NCBI GenBank assembly: GCA_963281255.1
Contig: OY725494.1
Coordinates: 4,539,934 to 4,603,933, forward strand
Source of the DNA: Aphrocallistes beatrix
Lineage: Eukaryota > Porifera > Hexactinellida > Sceptrulophora > Aphrocallistidae
Direction: 5' to 3'
DNA length: 64,000 bases
Numbering within the stretch: position 1 is the stretch's first letter; every line of letters starts with the position of its first letter. Made by a program: the position numbers and the translations under genes. The notes beneath the pieces are model-generated. The model saw only the letters and a list, made by a program, of their open reading frames with translations, was not told the DNA's origin and ran no database searches. Positions 51,717 to 63,572 of this stretch are shown here, piece by piece.

Positions 51717-52095
51717 AAAAGTTTATAGATTTACTATATACCCCCGAATCCATGCTGATACGTTCTCAGGGGGTTACAATCTGGGAGAGGTGTTAAACTT
51801 ACTGATAGTTGCAGAGTAAGGCTTATACAGTATGTGTGCATATGATAGTGTGTTACAGAAAAACTGGGGTATTAGTATTCAGTAGGCAAGAAAGATAGCA
51901 CCTAACTTTACCTTCAAACGAGATGACATCCTTAGTGCTTTCAGCTCAGTAAGGTTCTGCAAGAGTGTAGTCTCAGATTACATTACTTTCCTAGAGGACA
52001 TCTCCTTTCCCCTGAAAATATTTTCCTCTTAGGCTTATCCCCTAGGATTCGAGGCTAGATCCAACCGTGGACAGGACCATTCCGGAAAATTTAAT
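51717..52095. repeat. Spacer repeat B, copy 1
   Basis: About 380 bp matching 60945-61328 (GTTCTCAGGGGGTTACAATC, GTGTGTTACAGAAAAACTGG, GACCATTCCGGAAAATTTAA). It lies between a minus-strand and a plus-strand NHL-like copy in both places. Confidence 0.8.
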
Positions 52096-52703
52096 TACTT
52101 AATTTCGGGACAGGACCAAAGCACCTAATGATACAGTCGAGTTGATTCAGTGTAATTGTGACACCGATTAATCACGCCAACCACTGAATTAACTGCATCT
52201 AAATACAATGATTCCTTATTGTTATGGTTATAGGGGGGGGTTCAGTTATGGAATAGAGTAGGATGTCACATACTCTTACTTTATACAACTGCTAGTAATG
52301 CAAATGCTTTTTTAGGTGAATCATTTGAAAATAAGTCTTAAAGGCCTGGCGTTATCATGTTTTGGAACTGATATGCTTCCCACTCCTTTTCATCGGAAAG
52401 TATACCAATATGAATTTTAGGATTGTAACAGAGCTTAAACCCTGAAATATGATATTATAGTGTTTGCTAGCTCCTCATTGAGTTTTATCTGTGTTAAAAT
52501 AGTTTGTGGCTGAATTTGAGGATCGTGTCAGTATCACGTGTCTTCGCTACCCCATAGTAAATTCTCTACAAATGATTATATTTGACTCCTATACGCATAT
52601 ACCTTATACAACAAATACATACACTTTTGTACTTGAATATATGAATATTTATAGGATGAACTACTTAAGAGAAGAATAATCAATCGAGACTTGTATGTAA
52701 GAA
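52096..52703 (+). promoter_or_regulatory. Type A upstream region of broken NHL-like gene
   Basis: 52240-52400 is the NHL upstream block; 52430-52703 is the type A region with CACGTG at 52535-52540 and AATCAATCGA near the ATG. 52130-52190 holds a possible old MITE fragment. Confidence 0.5.
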
Positions 52704-54003
52704 ATGGCCGAGGCAAATCCCTATTCGGAAGGAAACAGAAAACTTTCTTCAGTAGAGAGATTAGAAAATAATGCTGGACATCTGAAACAAGAAATAAATG
52801 ATAAAGTAGACCTTCTCATTGCATCAATCAACAGTCAGAGGAAGAAACTTCTGGATCAAGTAGACAGTGAACTGAATAAAGCGAGAGAACCGTTGAAGAA
52901 CTTTGAGAATAAGAATGCAGCTCGAATACAACTTAATACAACGATTGACAAAAGAGTTGGAAGGAGATTTCACATTGCTTTCAAGACTGATAAGTGAAAT
53001 CGATGAAGAATTAAATAAAATGGACGTTGACCTACCAAACTTCAGGATACAATGGAATTCTGAATTCATTCGATTCTGTGAAGACATTGAAGAGGTTGGA
53101 GAGTTGAAAGTAGATACACATTCCCGACGTGAAGACGTTGAAGAGGTTGGAGAGTTGAAAGTAGATAAACATCCTCACTTTGACGGTAGTAGCAAGACTC
53201 CACTCTGGTCTACACTGAACAGAGGAAAGGCAGATAATGAGGTAGGGGAACCTAAAGCCATAGCAATCGACACAGAAACTTCAAACATTTACGTTGGAGA
53301 TGGTTCAGCAGGTAAAATACTTGTAATGGATAAGACGGGGAAATATCTGAATACTCTAACTTTCAAAAAACCATCTTCCATTAGCAGAATGGTGATTTGT
53401 CAAAGTTTCATTTACTGTCGATCTAATGCCTTTTGGCATAATACCTTATTCTGGCTAGATAAGAATACTGGTGGACTTTTAAACCAATATAACAGTTATG
53501 TATTTATTGACTCCTTCACAGCAATGCCTGATCGAGTATTCTTTTGTTATTTATCTTCATTTGTTTCATTATTGCCTGATCTAACAGAGCAGATCGAGTT
53601 AAAAATAATTTCTCCACATTTTAAGAATGGCAGTTCTCATGTTGAAAACATGGAAAATGTGAATGAAGAATTGGTAATAGTAATATCAGAACCAACAGAT
53701 TATCCTATCCAAATTTTCGATAAGAATTGCACGTTCTTAAGAGCAATCGCTGGAGACATTCCTGTGTTGGCTTATTCGACCGACGTGTATATTTGCATTG
53801 ACGAACATTGGAATATCATTCTCTCAATTAATTGGAAAGAAATGGTGAATGTCTACGATAAAGAAGGGAAATTTGTAACAAGCATATGCCGGGGAGGAGA
53901 TGAGAAGAATGGAATCTATCATCCTAGAGGTATAGCACTGGATAGAGATGGGAATCTGATTGTGTGCAACAACAGAAAGGAAAACATCCTACAAGCTTAT
54001 TAG
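52704..54003 (+). pseudogene. NHL-like gene with one-base frameshift
   Basis: Starts MAEANPYSEGNRKL. After about 75 codons (near 52936) a short stretch is one base longer than in all paralogues, and the frame is lost; from about 52940 the correct frame continues to the normal QAY end at 54003. The rest is intact, with two linker repeats (53083-53184) and a full propeller. Alternatives are a sequencing error or a very recent mutation. Confidence 0.85.
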
Positions 54004-54185
54004 GATGATTAATTGACTGAATTTATTAGTGTGCATAGGTAGTTATGTATTAGTTAGTAAGCGTTTTGATATGTATTAGTTATAGCATAGGTTAGAATCG
54101 CTAGATATTCATGTCAAGTCATATTTGTATGTTGTTCAGCTACAACTCCTATAGGGAGACTTATAGAACACAGCTTTACTGAATA
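54004..54185. other. 3' flank
   Basis: Copy of the flank after 32697 and 43259. Confidence 0.5.
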
Positions 54186-54428
54186 CTAAGCACCTCCGGA
54201 AACCGGGCGCCCAGCTCTAGTCCCGAGGTGCCCCAGTTTTCGGAAGTGCACTGTAACATGTAATTACCCCTCTCTTGATCAAATTAAATCTCTCATCCAA
54301 AATTATACAATAATTATGATCTAAATATTCTCATAGCGCCCCCTCACCGCCCCTTTGACACCTAGCGCCCTCTATGGCCTTCTTAACGCCCCCTGGGGGG
54401 TGGCAGTGCCCACATTGAGAACCCCTGA
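54186..54428. repeat. Flank block A, copy 3
   Basis: Includes the small MITE at 54186-54253 and the CCCCCTGGGGGG segment. Confidence 0.75.
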
Positions 54429-54504
54429 ATCTAGGCTATACCATTCTAATCTAGAATTAAGCATGTATTAGCTAGCAACTATCAATACTCACTAATAAAG
54501 TTAG

Positions 54505-55365
54505 TTAATTAGTCATCCTATAAGCTTGTAGGATGTTTTGCTTTCTGTTGTTACACACAATCAGATTCCCATCTGTATCCAGTGCTATACCTCTAGGGTA
54601 ATAGATTCTGCTGTATTCATCTCCTTCCTGGCCTATGCTTGTTAAAAACTTTCCACCTTTATCGTAGACATTCACCTTTTTCTTATTTAAGGAGAGAATG
54701 ACATTCCAATATTTGTCGATGCAAACATTCACCTCAGTCATTTGCCTCAATACAGGAATGTCTACAGCGATTGCTCTTAAGAAAGTTCCTTTCTTATTAA
54801 AAATTTGGATAGGATAATCTGTTGGCTCTGATATTACAATTACCAGTTCTTCATTTACATTTCTCATAGTTCTAACACGAGAAATGCCACCCTTAAGGTA
54901 GGGAGAAATTAGTTTTGACCCTTTCGATTCTGAAAGATCAGGTAGTAATGAAACAAATGAATAGCCTTTATAAAGACAAAGGAAGATCTGGTCTGGTAAA
55001 GCTGTAAAGGCATCAATAACAGCAATATTGTCAAATTGACTCAATAGTTCACCCGTGTTCTTATCAAGTCTATATAATGTAGAATGAAAAATGTTATTAG
55101 ATCGACAGTAAATGTGATTTTGGCAAATCATCATTTTGCCAATGGAAGATGGTTTTTTGAATGTTAAAGTGTTCAGATATTTCCCCGTCTTATCCATTAT
55201 GAGTATTTTACCTGCTGAAGCATCTCCAACGTAAATGTTTGAAGTTTCTGTGTCGATTGCTATGGCTTTAGGTTCCCCTACCTCATTATCTGCCTTTCCT
55301 CTGTTCAGTGTAGACCAGAGTGGAGTGTTGCTAACTTCAAGTCGCGATGGTTTTTCTATTATCAA
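54505..55365 (-). pseudogene. NHL-like gene, 5'-truncated (propeller only)
   Basis: The open frame covers the linker and complete propeller (TPLWSTLNRGKAD to NNRKQNILQAYRMTN), but the coiled coil and family start are missing. Homology to 60801-59536 stops at about 55370, where type B upstream sequence of the next + strand copy begins. Nearly identical to the minus-strand copy at 59536. A 286-aa propeller-only protein from the internal ATG cannot be excluded but has no promoter of its own. Confidence 0.8.
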
Positions 55366-55629
55366 ATCTCCAAGTCTTGTTCAATTATGATTGCACAAAA
55401 ACAGTACAAATATACGTAACATGAACTATCTAATCTATACCATCGTAATCTACAGCCATTTCAATTCAGTTAATTAGTTATCCTAATCTTGTAGGATGTT
55501 CCAAATTAGTGGAGTCAATTTACATTTCTCCTATAATATTACATATATACCAATATATATATCCATAGAATAGGCATTGAACTAGAACCTATCTGAAAAG
55601 GACAGTAAATTGATCCTTGAAATTTTAAA
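55366..55629 (+). promoter_or_regulatory. Type B upstream region
   Basis: Copy of 38320-38570, joined abruptly to the truncated minus-strand gene. Confidence 0.5.
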
Positions 55630-56360
55630 ATGGCTGAGGCAAATCCTTCTTTGAATTCAAAAAACAGAAATCTTCAAAACTCAATAGAGATTTTAGAAAA
55701 TAATGCCAGACAACTGAAACAAGAAATAAACGATAGAGTAGACTCTCTCATTGCATCGATTGACAGTCAGAGAAAGGAACTTCTGAATCAAATAGATATC
55801 GAACTGAAAATAGCAAGAGAATCGTTGAAGAATTATGAAAAGAATATTATAATATCTCTGTTATCGATGCCTTCACAGCTTTACCAGACCAGATCTTTCT
55901 TTCTGATAGATCTTTCTTTACTACATTACTGCCTGATCTTTCAATATCGAAAAAATCAAAACTAATTTCACCCTACCTTAAGTTTGGAAGCTCTCTTGTT
56001 AAGACTATCAAAAATGTAAACGAAGAATTGGTAATGGTAATTTCAGAACCAACAGATCATCCTATCCAAATTTTTGATAAGAGTTGCACGTTCTTAAGAG
56101 CAATCGCTGAGGACATTCCTTTGTTCACTTATTCAGCCGAAGTGTATATTTGCATTGACGAACATTGGGATATCATTATCTGTATTTGTGGAGAAAAACT
56201 GGTGAATATCTATAATAAGAAAGGAAAATTCTTAACAAGCGTGGGGCAGGAAGGAGATAGGAACAGTGGAATTTATGATCCTAGAGGTATAGCACTGGGT
56301 ACAGATGGGAACCTGATTGTGTGTAACAACAGATGGAAAAACATCCTACAAGCTTATTAG
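55630..56360 (+). pseudogene. NHL-like gene with 526-bp internal deletion
   Basis: Almost identical to the gene at 38571. The sequence jumps from the end of NYEKN in the coiled coil to the middle of the propeller (NISVIDAF region). The length difference is 526 bp, not a multiple of three, so the frame breaks at about 55846; the right frame resumes downstream to the YDPRGIALGTDGN end. The joined ends share AAGAAT/TATTAT-type AT-rich sequence. Confidence 0.88.
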
Positions 56361-57535
56361 GGTGACTAATTAAATGAATTTTTTAGTATGTATAGATAGT
56401 TATTAGTTAGCAAGTGCTTAGTTCTAGATTAGAATGTATAGACTAGATAACTGAATGGTTGTAGTGGCTAGAAATAAGAGCTGTCATTTTTCAATTTGAA
56501 TTCCAATCCGGGATCCCGGGATTGGAATCCCTAGTTACAATTAACTAATTAGATAACATTTTCTACCAGAATTCAATCTCGGATTTGCGGTTTAATCCTA
56601 GGATTGATTCAATATATTCCAACGAATAAAGTAAATTTCTAACCACGCCAATAATGAGCTTTAATTGAATAAAAAGCCAGAATTAATAGAAATTGTCTCT
56701 TGACACTTCCGTTAATTAATGAAACTGCAGAAATTGTACCTTTGATGCTTATTGTACTGAGTATTGCTAATAATTTAACATGTGGATACTAAATATTTCT
56801 AAGACATAATTTATTGGAAATATAATTTTTTCTTTCCTCATTGAATCAATTATCGTTATTTGTTTTAAACTAATAGACACGTCAATTTTCATCACAAGTA
56901 ATATTAATAATTTCTAATACTCTATTAGTTTTGTTAGTTTTCGCTTACTACCTCATTATCCTACTGGATAATTTCAAGGTTATTTTCATTCATATTTCAT
57001 CAATATAAACTATTAAAACTGTCGTATCTTATAACAATAAAGTATTCCTCAATGCAGGGGCGCCGAACTTTTCGAAATCTTTGGGAAATTTTGGAGTTCT
57101 AGGGGGGCTCATCCCTAAAATTTGTATTGCGTATATGGACCATCTTCGAATCCAGGGGGGCCTGAGCCCCCCAGCCCCCCGGGTTCGGTGCCTATGCCTC
57201 TATGGCCATAATAATAAAATTAAAATATAAGCACATGTGCGCTTCGGTCGCTTGCGCTGTGCTGCTTGTGGACACTGCGAACAGCCTCACTCTGCTTAGC
57301 GTAGAATATGAACTTCTTCGTGACATTGATTTATCGTCACGTATTCGTGATTTTTCTCTTCTGAAATCCCGTAAGCATGACTTTTAAATGACTCTAAAGA
57401 TTGAGATTAGTAACTTTCACACTTTCGAAATCTATGGGCCATCTTCGAATCCATGGGGGACTCGAGCCCCCCATGTAATTTCAGGTGGAAATGTTATTAG
57501 ACACTTGTAAATGTAAAATTTATCACAAAATTATC
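56361..57535. other. Intergenic with small repeats
   Basis: No gene. 56498-56530 is an inverted repeat (ATTCCAATCCGGGATCCC...). 57050-57200 is a G/C-run repeat fragment, with a second piece at 57425-57480 sharing the ATCTTCGAATCCA and GAGCCCCC motifs. The rest is AT-rich. Confidence 0.5.
57228..57290. repeat. GC-rich multi-hairpin repeat, copy 4 (diverged)
   Basis: GCGCTTCGGTCGCTTGCGCTG, then GTGGACACTGCG; the main stem is disrupted compared with 27049. Confidence 0.45.
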
Positions 57536-57845
57536 TAGTCTATTTCAGAAATTTGTTTATTTTATATATCTATTGTAAACAAAAATAAATTATTTATTTA
57601 TCATATACGTAGATTCGAAAATGCGATATTCGAAATCTACACCCCTAAAAAAACAATGTCAACCGTTGGAAGCCAGTTTCTAGCCTATTTTGTCATTTGT
57701 TCATTTTATGTATCGATTGTAAACAAAGGTAAAAAAATAATTTATCAAATAGATTCGAAACTATGATACTTGATATCTACTACACCCTAAAAACCATATA
57801 TTAATCGTTGGAAGCTAGTCTCTAGCATATTTTTCAAAATTCGCC
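57536..57845. repeat. R1 dispersed repeat, two tandem units
   Basis: TTTGTTTATTTTATATATC with TTGTAAACAAA, ATTCGAAATCTACACCCC and GTTGGAAGC(C/T)AGT occur twice with a spacing of about 130 bp. Confidence 0.65.
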
Positions 57846-58123
57846 AAAAGGTGTGGAAATAAAGACATGAGCTTTCTCATTGCTATACACTAGAATAATA
57901 ACCATATAAGATATCGTTTTGAAGTATTCATAGCATGACAGTCCATTGTAGTGCCATACAATGATTTTTATTGTGAGAGTGAAGTATATATATCGATCCC
58001 AAATAAATAGAGTCAATTTACATTTCTCCTATAATATTACATATATACCAATAGATCCATAGAATAGGCATTGAACTAGAACCTATATGAAAAGGACAGT
58101 AAATTGATCCTTGAAATTTTACA
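57846..58123 (+). promoter_or_regulatory. Type B upstream region
   Basis: 58010-58123 copies the region before 38571 and 55630; the first half is plain AT-rich sequence. Confidence 0.5.
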
Positions 58124-59067
58124 ATGGCTGAGGCAAATCCTTCTTTGAATTCAAAAAACAGAAATCTTCAAAACTCAATAGAGATATTAGAAAATAATGC
58201 CAGACATATCAAACAAGAAATAAACGATATAGTAGACTCTCTCATTGCATCGATTGACAATCAGAGAAAGGAACTTCTGAATGAAGTCGACAGTGAATTC
58301 CATAAAGCGAGAGAACCTTTGAAGTACTTTGAAAACAAGAATGCAGCTCGTGTTAAAGCTAGAGAGCAATTGATAAAAGATTTGGAAGGAAATCACGCAT
58401 TGCTTTCAAGACTAACAAGTGAAATCGATGAAGAATTAGGTAAGATAGAAGTGGTACTGCCTAGCTTGAAGATACAATGGAATTCTAAGTTCATCCGATT
58501 CTGTGAAGACTTTGGCTAGATAAGAATACTGGTGAACTTTTAAACCAATATGATAGTTATGGACTTATTAAAGCCTTCGCAGTAATGCCAGATCGGGTAT
58601 TCTTTTATGATGTATCCTTTATTTCATTATTGCCTGATCTTACAGAGCAGATCGAGTTTAAAAAAATTTCTCCACATTTTAAGAATGGTAGTTCTCGTAT
58701 TGAAAACATAGAAAATGTACATGAGGAATTGGTAATGGTAATATCACAGCCAACAGACTTCCCTATCCAAATTTTCGATAAGAATTGCACGTTCTTACGA
58801 GCAATCGCTGGAGACATTCCTGTGTTGATTCATATGACCGACGTGTATATTTGCATTGACGAACTTTGGAATATCATTCTCTCAACTCTTATTAATGGGA
58901 AAGAAATGGTGAATGTCTACGATAAAGAAGGGAAATTCCTAACGAGCATATGCCAGGAAGGAGATGGAAACAGTGGAATATATCAGCCTAGAGGTATAGC
59001 ACTGGATAGAGATGGGAATCTGATTGTGTGCAGCAACAGAAAGGAAAACATCCTACAAGCTTATTAG
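58124..59067 (+). pseudogene. NHL-like gene with internal deletion at linker
   Basis: The coiled-coil part is open to CEDF, then the sequence joins directly to GGCTAGATAAGAATACTGG, which in intact copies lies in the second propeller blade. About 320 bp is missing and the frame changes, giving an immediate stop; the remaining propeller is open in another frame (58585-59067). The 5' half is type B-like, whereas the 3' half matches 31444, so it may also be a recombinant. Confidence 0.87.
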
Positions 59068-59247
59068 GATGATTAATTGACTGAATTTATTAGTGTGCAT
59101 AGGTAGTTATGTATTAGTTAGTAAGCGTTTTGCTATTTATTAGTTATAGCATAGGTTAGAATCGCTAGATATTCATGTCGTCATATTTGTATGTTGTTCA
59201 GCTACAACTCCTATCTGGAGACTTATAGAACACAGCTTTACTGAATA

Positions 59248-59462
59248 CTAAGCATCTCCGGAAACCGGGCGCCCAGCTCTAGTCCCGAGGTGCCCCAGTT
59301 TTCGGAAGTGCACTGTAACATGTAATTACCCCTCTCTTGATCAAATTAAATCTCTCATCCAAAATTATACAATAATTATGATCCTTTGACACCTAGCGCC
59401 CTCTTAGGCTCTCCTACATCCCCCTGGGGGGTGGCAGTGTCCACATTGAGAACCCCTGAATC
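59248..59462. repeat. Flank block A, copy 4
   Basis: Includes the small MITE at 59248-59315. About 40 bp of the middle are deleted relative to the other copies. Confidence 0.75.
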
Positions 59463-59535
59463 TAGACTATACCATTCTAATCTAGAACTAAGCATGTATT
59501 AACTAGCAACTATCAATACTCACTAATAAAGTTAG

Positions 59536-60801
59536 TTAATTAGTCATCCTATAAGCTTGTAGGATGTTTTGCTTTCTGTTGTTACACACAATCAGATTCT
59601 CATCTGTATCCAGTGCTATACCTCTAGGATAATAGATTCTGCTGTATTCATCTCCTTCCTGGCCTATACTTGTTAAAAATTTTCCACCTTTATCGTAGAC
59701 ATTCACCTTTTTCTTATTTAAGGAGAGAATGACATTCCAATATTTGTCGATGCAAACATTCACCTCAGTCATTTGCCTCAATACAGGAATGTCTACAGCG
59801 ATTGCTCTTAAGAAAGTTCCTTTCTTATTAAAAATTTGGATAGGATAATCTGTTGGCTCTGATATTACAATTACCAGTTCTTCATTTACATTTCTCATAG
59901 TTCTAACACGAGAAATGCCACCCTTAAGGTAGGGAGAAATTAGTTTTGACCCTTTCGATTCTGAAAGATCAGGTAGTAATGAGACAAATGAATAGCCTTT
60001 ATAAAGACAAAGGAAGATCTGGTCTGGTAAAGCTGTAAAGGCATCAATAACAGCAATATTGTCAAATTGACTCAATAGTTCACCCGTGTTCTTATCAAGT
60101 CTATATAATGTAGAATGAAGAAGATTATTAGATCGACAGTAAATGTGATTTTGGCAAATCATCATTTTGCCAATGGAAGATGGTTTCCTGAATGTTAAAG
60201 TGTTCAGATATTTCCCCATTCTATCCATTATCAGCATTTTACCTGCTGAAGCATCTGCAACGTAAATGTTTGAAGTTTCTGTGTCGATTGCTATGGCTTA
60301 AGGTTCCCCTACCTCATTATCTGCCTTTCCTCTGTTCAGTGTAGACCAGAGTGGAGTGTTGCTTGCTTCAAGTCGCGATGGTTTTTCTATTATCAAATCT
60401 CCAATTTTTTCAAAGTCTTCACAGAATCGAAAAAAATTAGAATTCCAATGTATCTTGAAATTAGGCAAGTTCAATTCTATCTTACCTAATTCTTCATCGA
60501 TTTCACTTATCAGTCTTGAAAGCAATGCGAGATCTCCTTCCAACTCTTTTGTCAATCTTTCTTTAAGTTGTATTCGAGCTGTATTCTTATTCTCAAAGTT
60601 CTTCAACGGTTCTCTCGCTTTATTCAGTTCGATGTCTACTTGATCCAGAAGTTTCCTCCTCTGACTGTTGATTGATGCAATGAGAAGGTCGACTTTATCA
60701 TTTATTTCTTGTTTCAGATGTCCAGCATTATTTTCTAATCTCTCTACTGGATTTCGAAGATTTCTGTAGTTTGAATTCAAAGAAAGATTTGCCTCAGCCA
60801 T
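59536..60801 (-). pseudogene. NHL-like gene with one nonsense codon
   Basis: Full-length copy starting MAEANLSLNSNYRN at 60801 and ending QAYRMTN. At 60298-60300 a Lys codon of the EPKAIAI motif is TAA instead of AAA; the frame is otherwise open over about 421 codons. A second unusual change turns YVGDAS into YVADAS. Nearly identical to the truncated copy at 54505. Promoter type B. A sequencing error is possible but the base context is not a homopolymer slip. Confidence 0.85.
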
Positions 60802-60944
60802 TTTAAAAATTTCAAGTAACAATTTACAGTTCCTTCTCCAAATTCAATGCTTATTCTATGGATCTATGGGTATATATTAATGTTAATTGATTCGGACCTA
60901 ATTTCCGAGACGGAACGGGACGAACAAGATATCTAATTAAAGTT

Positions 60945-61328
60945 AAAGTTGATAGATTCACAATATACCCGCGAATCCATGCTAATATGTTCTCAGGGGG
61001 TTACAATCTGGGAGAGGTGTTAACCCTACTGATAGTTGCAGAGTAAGGCTTATACAGCATGTGTGCTATGATAGTGTGTTACAGAAAAACTGGGGCATTC
61101 GTATTCAGTAGGCAAGAAAGATAGCACCTAACTTTACCTTTAAACGAGATGACATCCTTAGTACTTTCAGCTCAGTAAGGTTCTGCAATAGTGTAGTCTC
61201 AGATTACATTGCTTTCCTGTAGGTTATACCCTTCTCCCTGAAAATATTTTAGATCCTCTTGGCTTACTCTCCCCCTAGGATCCCGGCCTAGATCCAACCG
61301 TGACCAGGACCATTCCGGAAAATTTAAT
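60945..61328. repeat. Spacer repeat B, copy 2
   Basis: Matches 51717-52095. Located between the divergently oriented copies starting at 60801 (-) and 61766 (+). Confidence 0.8.
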
Positions 61329-61765
61329 CGCAAATGCTTTTTTATGTACTGTAAAACTTTTGAAAAGAAATCTTAAAGGCCTTTTGTTACCTGTTTTTGG
61401 AACTGATATGCTCTCCACTCCTTTTCATTGGAAAGTATACCTGTATGAATTTTATGTTTGCCTCCTTTAGTTTAAATCCTGAAATATGATATTATAGTGC
61501 TAGCTAGCTCTTCATTGAGTTTTATCTGTGTTAATAATGAAACTTTAAGTTGGACTTTTTGAAATATTTTTGGCTGTACTTGAGGATGGTGTCAGTATCA
61601 CGTGCCTTAATTACTCATAGTAATTCCCTGCAGGCGATATTTGACTTCCACTATCGTATACCCAGTATATACTAGAACACTTTGTACCTGACTACATCAA
61701 TATTCATAGGATGAGCATAAAACTACTTAAGGAAGAAATAATCAATTGAGACTTGAATATAAGAA
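61329..61765 (+). promoter_or_regulatory. Type A upstream region
   Basis: CACGTG at 61599-61604 and the ACTACTTAAG and AATCAATTGAGA motifs before the ATG. Confidence 0.55.
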
Positions 61766-63019
61766 ATGGCCGATGTAAATCTCTCTTCGGATGGAAACAA
61801 CAGAAAACTTCGAAACTCAATAGAGAGATTAGAAAATAATGCCAGACATCTGAAACAAGAAATAAATGATAAAGTCGACCTTCTCATTGCATCAATCAAC
61901 AGTCAAAGGAAGAAACTTCTGGATCAAGTAGACAGTGAACTGAATGAAGCGAGAGAACCGTTGAAGAACTTTGAGAATAAGAATACAGCTCGAATGGAAC
62001 TTAAAGAACGATTGGCGAAAGAGTTGGAAGGAGATCTCGCATTGCTTTCAAGACTAACAAGTGAAATCGATGAAGAATTGAATAAGATGGGCATGGACCT
62101 ACCAAACTTCAGGCTACAATGGAATCCAAATGTTTTGAGATTATGTGAAGATGATGAAAATGTTGGAGAGCTGAAATCATATAAACATTCTCAATTTGAA
62201 GCAAGCAACACTCCACTCTGGTCTACACTGGACAGAGGAAAGGCAGATAATGAGGTAAGGGAACCTAAAGCCATAGCGATCGACACAGAAACTTCAAACA
62301 TTTACGTTGGAGATGCTTCAGCAGGTAAAATACTCATAATGGATAAGACGGGGAAATATCTGAACACTCTAACATTCAAAAGACCATATACGATCAGAAG
62401 CATGGTGGTTAGCCAAAATTTTATCTATTGTCGATCTAATAGTTTTTTTTACACGACTACTTTGTATCAACTTGATAAGAACACGGGAGAGTTATTGAAC
62501 AAATATGAAAATAATCGTTATATTGAGACCTTCATAGCCTTGGCAGATGAGGTTTTTGTATCTGATTTGTTTTTAATTGTTTTCCTATCACTTGCTCTTT
62601 CAGAATTGAGAAGTTTAAAAATAGAGTCGCCTCATTTTAAGAATGGCACTTCATGTGTTAAAAATGTGTGTAATGTGAATGAAGAATTGGTGATGCTAGT
62701 ATCAGATCCAAAGGAGTTCCCTATTCAAATTTTTGATAAGAACATCACTTTCTTGAGAGCAATCGCGGAAGACATTTCTCCATTCGCTTATTCGGCTGAA
62801 GTGTATATTTGTATCGACAAACACTGGAATATCATCATCTCTATTGATGGAAAAAAACTGGTGAATGTCTACAATAAAGACGGGAAGCTTTTAACATGTC
62901 TAGGCCAGAAGAAAGATGAGGAGAGTGGACTCTATTACCCTAGAGGTATAGCACTGGATACAGATGGGAATTTGGTTGTGTGTAACAACAGAAAGAAAAA
63001 CATCCTACAAGCTTATTAG
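61766..63019 (+). CDS. Coiled-coil / NHL-like propeller protein (417 aa)
   Basis: Starts MADVNLSSDGNNRKLRNSIE. Coiled coil about 15-123, linker GELKSYKHSQFEAS, propeller about 160-417. The propeller middle is unlike the others (KRPYTIRSMVVSQNFIYC, LSLALSELRSLK), and the end reads YYPRGIALDTDGNLVVCNNR. The N-terminal half is close to 31444, so the two halves have different histories. Intact; no RING or B-box. Confidence 0.88.
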   Translation: MADVNLSSDGNNRKLRNSIERLENNARHLKQEINDKVDLLIASINSQRKKLLDQVDSELNEAREPLKNFENKNTARMELKERLAKELEGDLALLSRLTSEIDEELNKMGMDLPNFRLQWNPNVLRLCEDDENVGELKSYKHSQFEASNTPLWSTLDRGKADNEVREPKAIAIDTETSNIYVGDASAGKILIMDKTGKYLNTLTFKRPYTIRSMVVSQNFIYCRSNSFFYTTTLYQLDKNTGELLNKYENNRYIETFIALADEVFVSDLFLIVFLSLALSELRSLKIESPHFKNGTSCVKNVCNVNEELVMLVSDPKEFPIQIFDKNITFLRAIAEDISPFAYSAEVYICIDKHWNIIISIDGKKLVNVYNKDGKLLTCLGQKKDEESGLYYPRGIALDTDGNLVVCNNRKKNILQAY

Positions 63020-63437
63020 GATGACTAATAACATAATATTACTAGTGTGTATAGGTAGCTATTAGTTAGGAAGAGTTTTGCTGTAGATGCCAATACCAAT
63101 AGTATAGGCTAGGTAGTCCAAGAAAATTTGTTTGTTGTTTAGTATGCTCACATAAGGAGATTTATAGAACGCAGATTATGTACTAAATCTAAAACTAAAA
63201 ACTTTGTCAGGGATATTGCAGAGGATTTTTTCGCTTAGAGAGGGACCAAACCACAGTACAAATTCTCTGATAGCAACATCCAGCTTACCATTAACAGGTA
63301 GCTTGTACAAATCAAACTGTATCCTGAAGAATACAGCGACTAGTTAAAGCTTGTCTAGAACTTAGTCAAGATAGGCTTGTAGTGTAGGTATGCACTATTT
63401 TCGGGTTCTGAAAAGTCTACCTGATTCCAACTCTGAT
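63020..63437. other. 3' flank and intergenic
   Basis: No gene. The first 150 bases resemble the flanks after other NHL-like genes. Confidence 0.5.
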
Positions 63438-63572
63438 CTGAACACTCTAACATTTAAGAAATCATCTTCTATTAGGAGCCTCGTCATTTGTCAAAGTTAT
63501 ATTTACTGTCGATGTAATAGCTTGATTTATCATTCCATATTCCGGCTAAATAAGAACACAGGGAGCTGTTAA
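63438..63572 (+). pseudogene. Isolated blade fragment of NHL-like gene
   Basis: Encodes NTLTFKKSSSIRSLVICQSY and FRLNKNTG, matching the second propeller blade of the family, and nothing else in frame. Weak further similarity may reach about 63660. It is the remnant of a mostly deleted copy. Confidence 0.75.
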
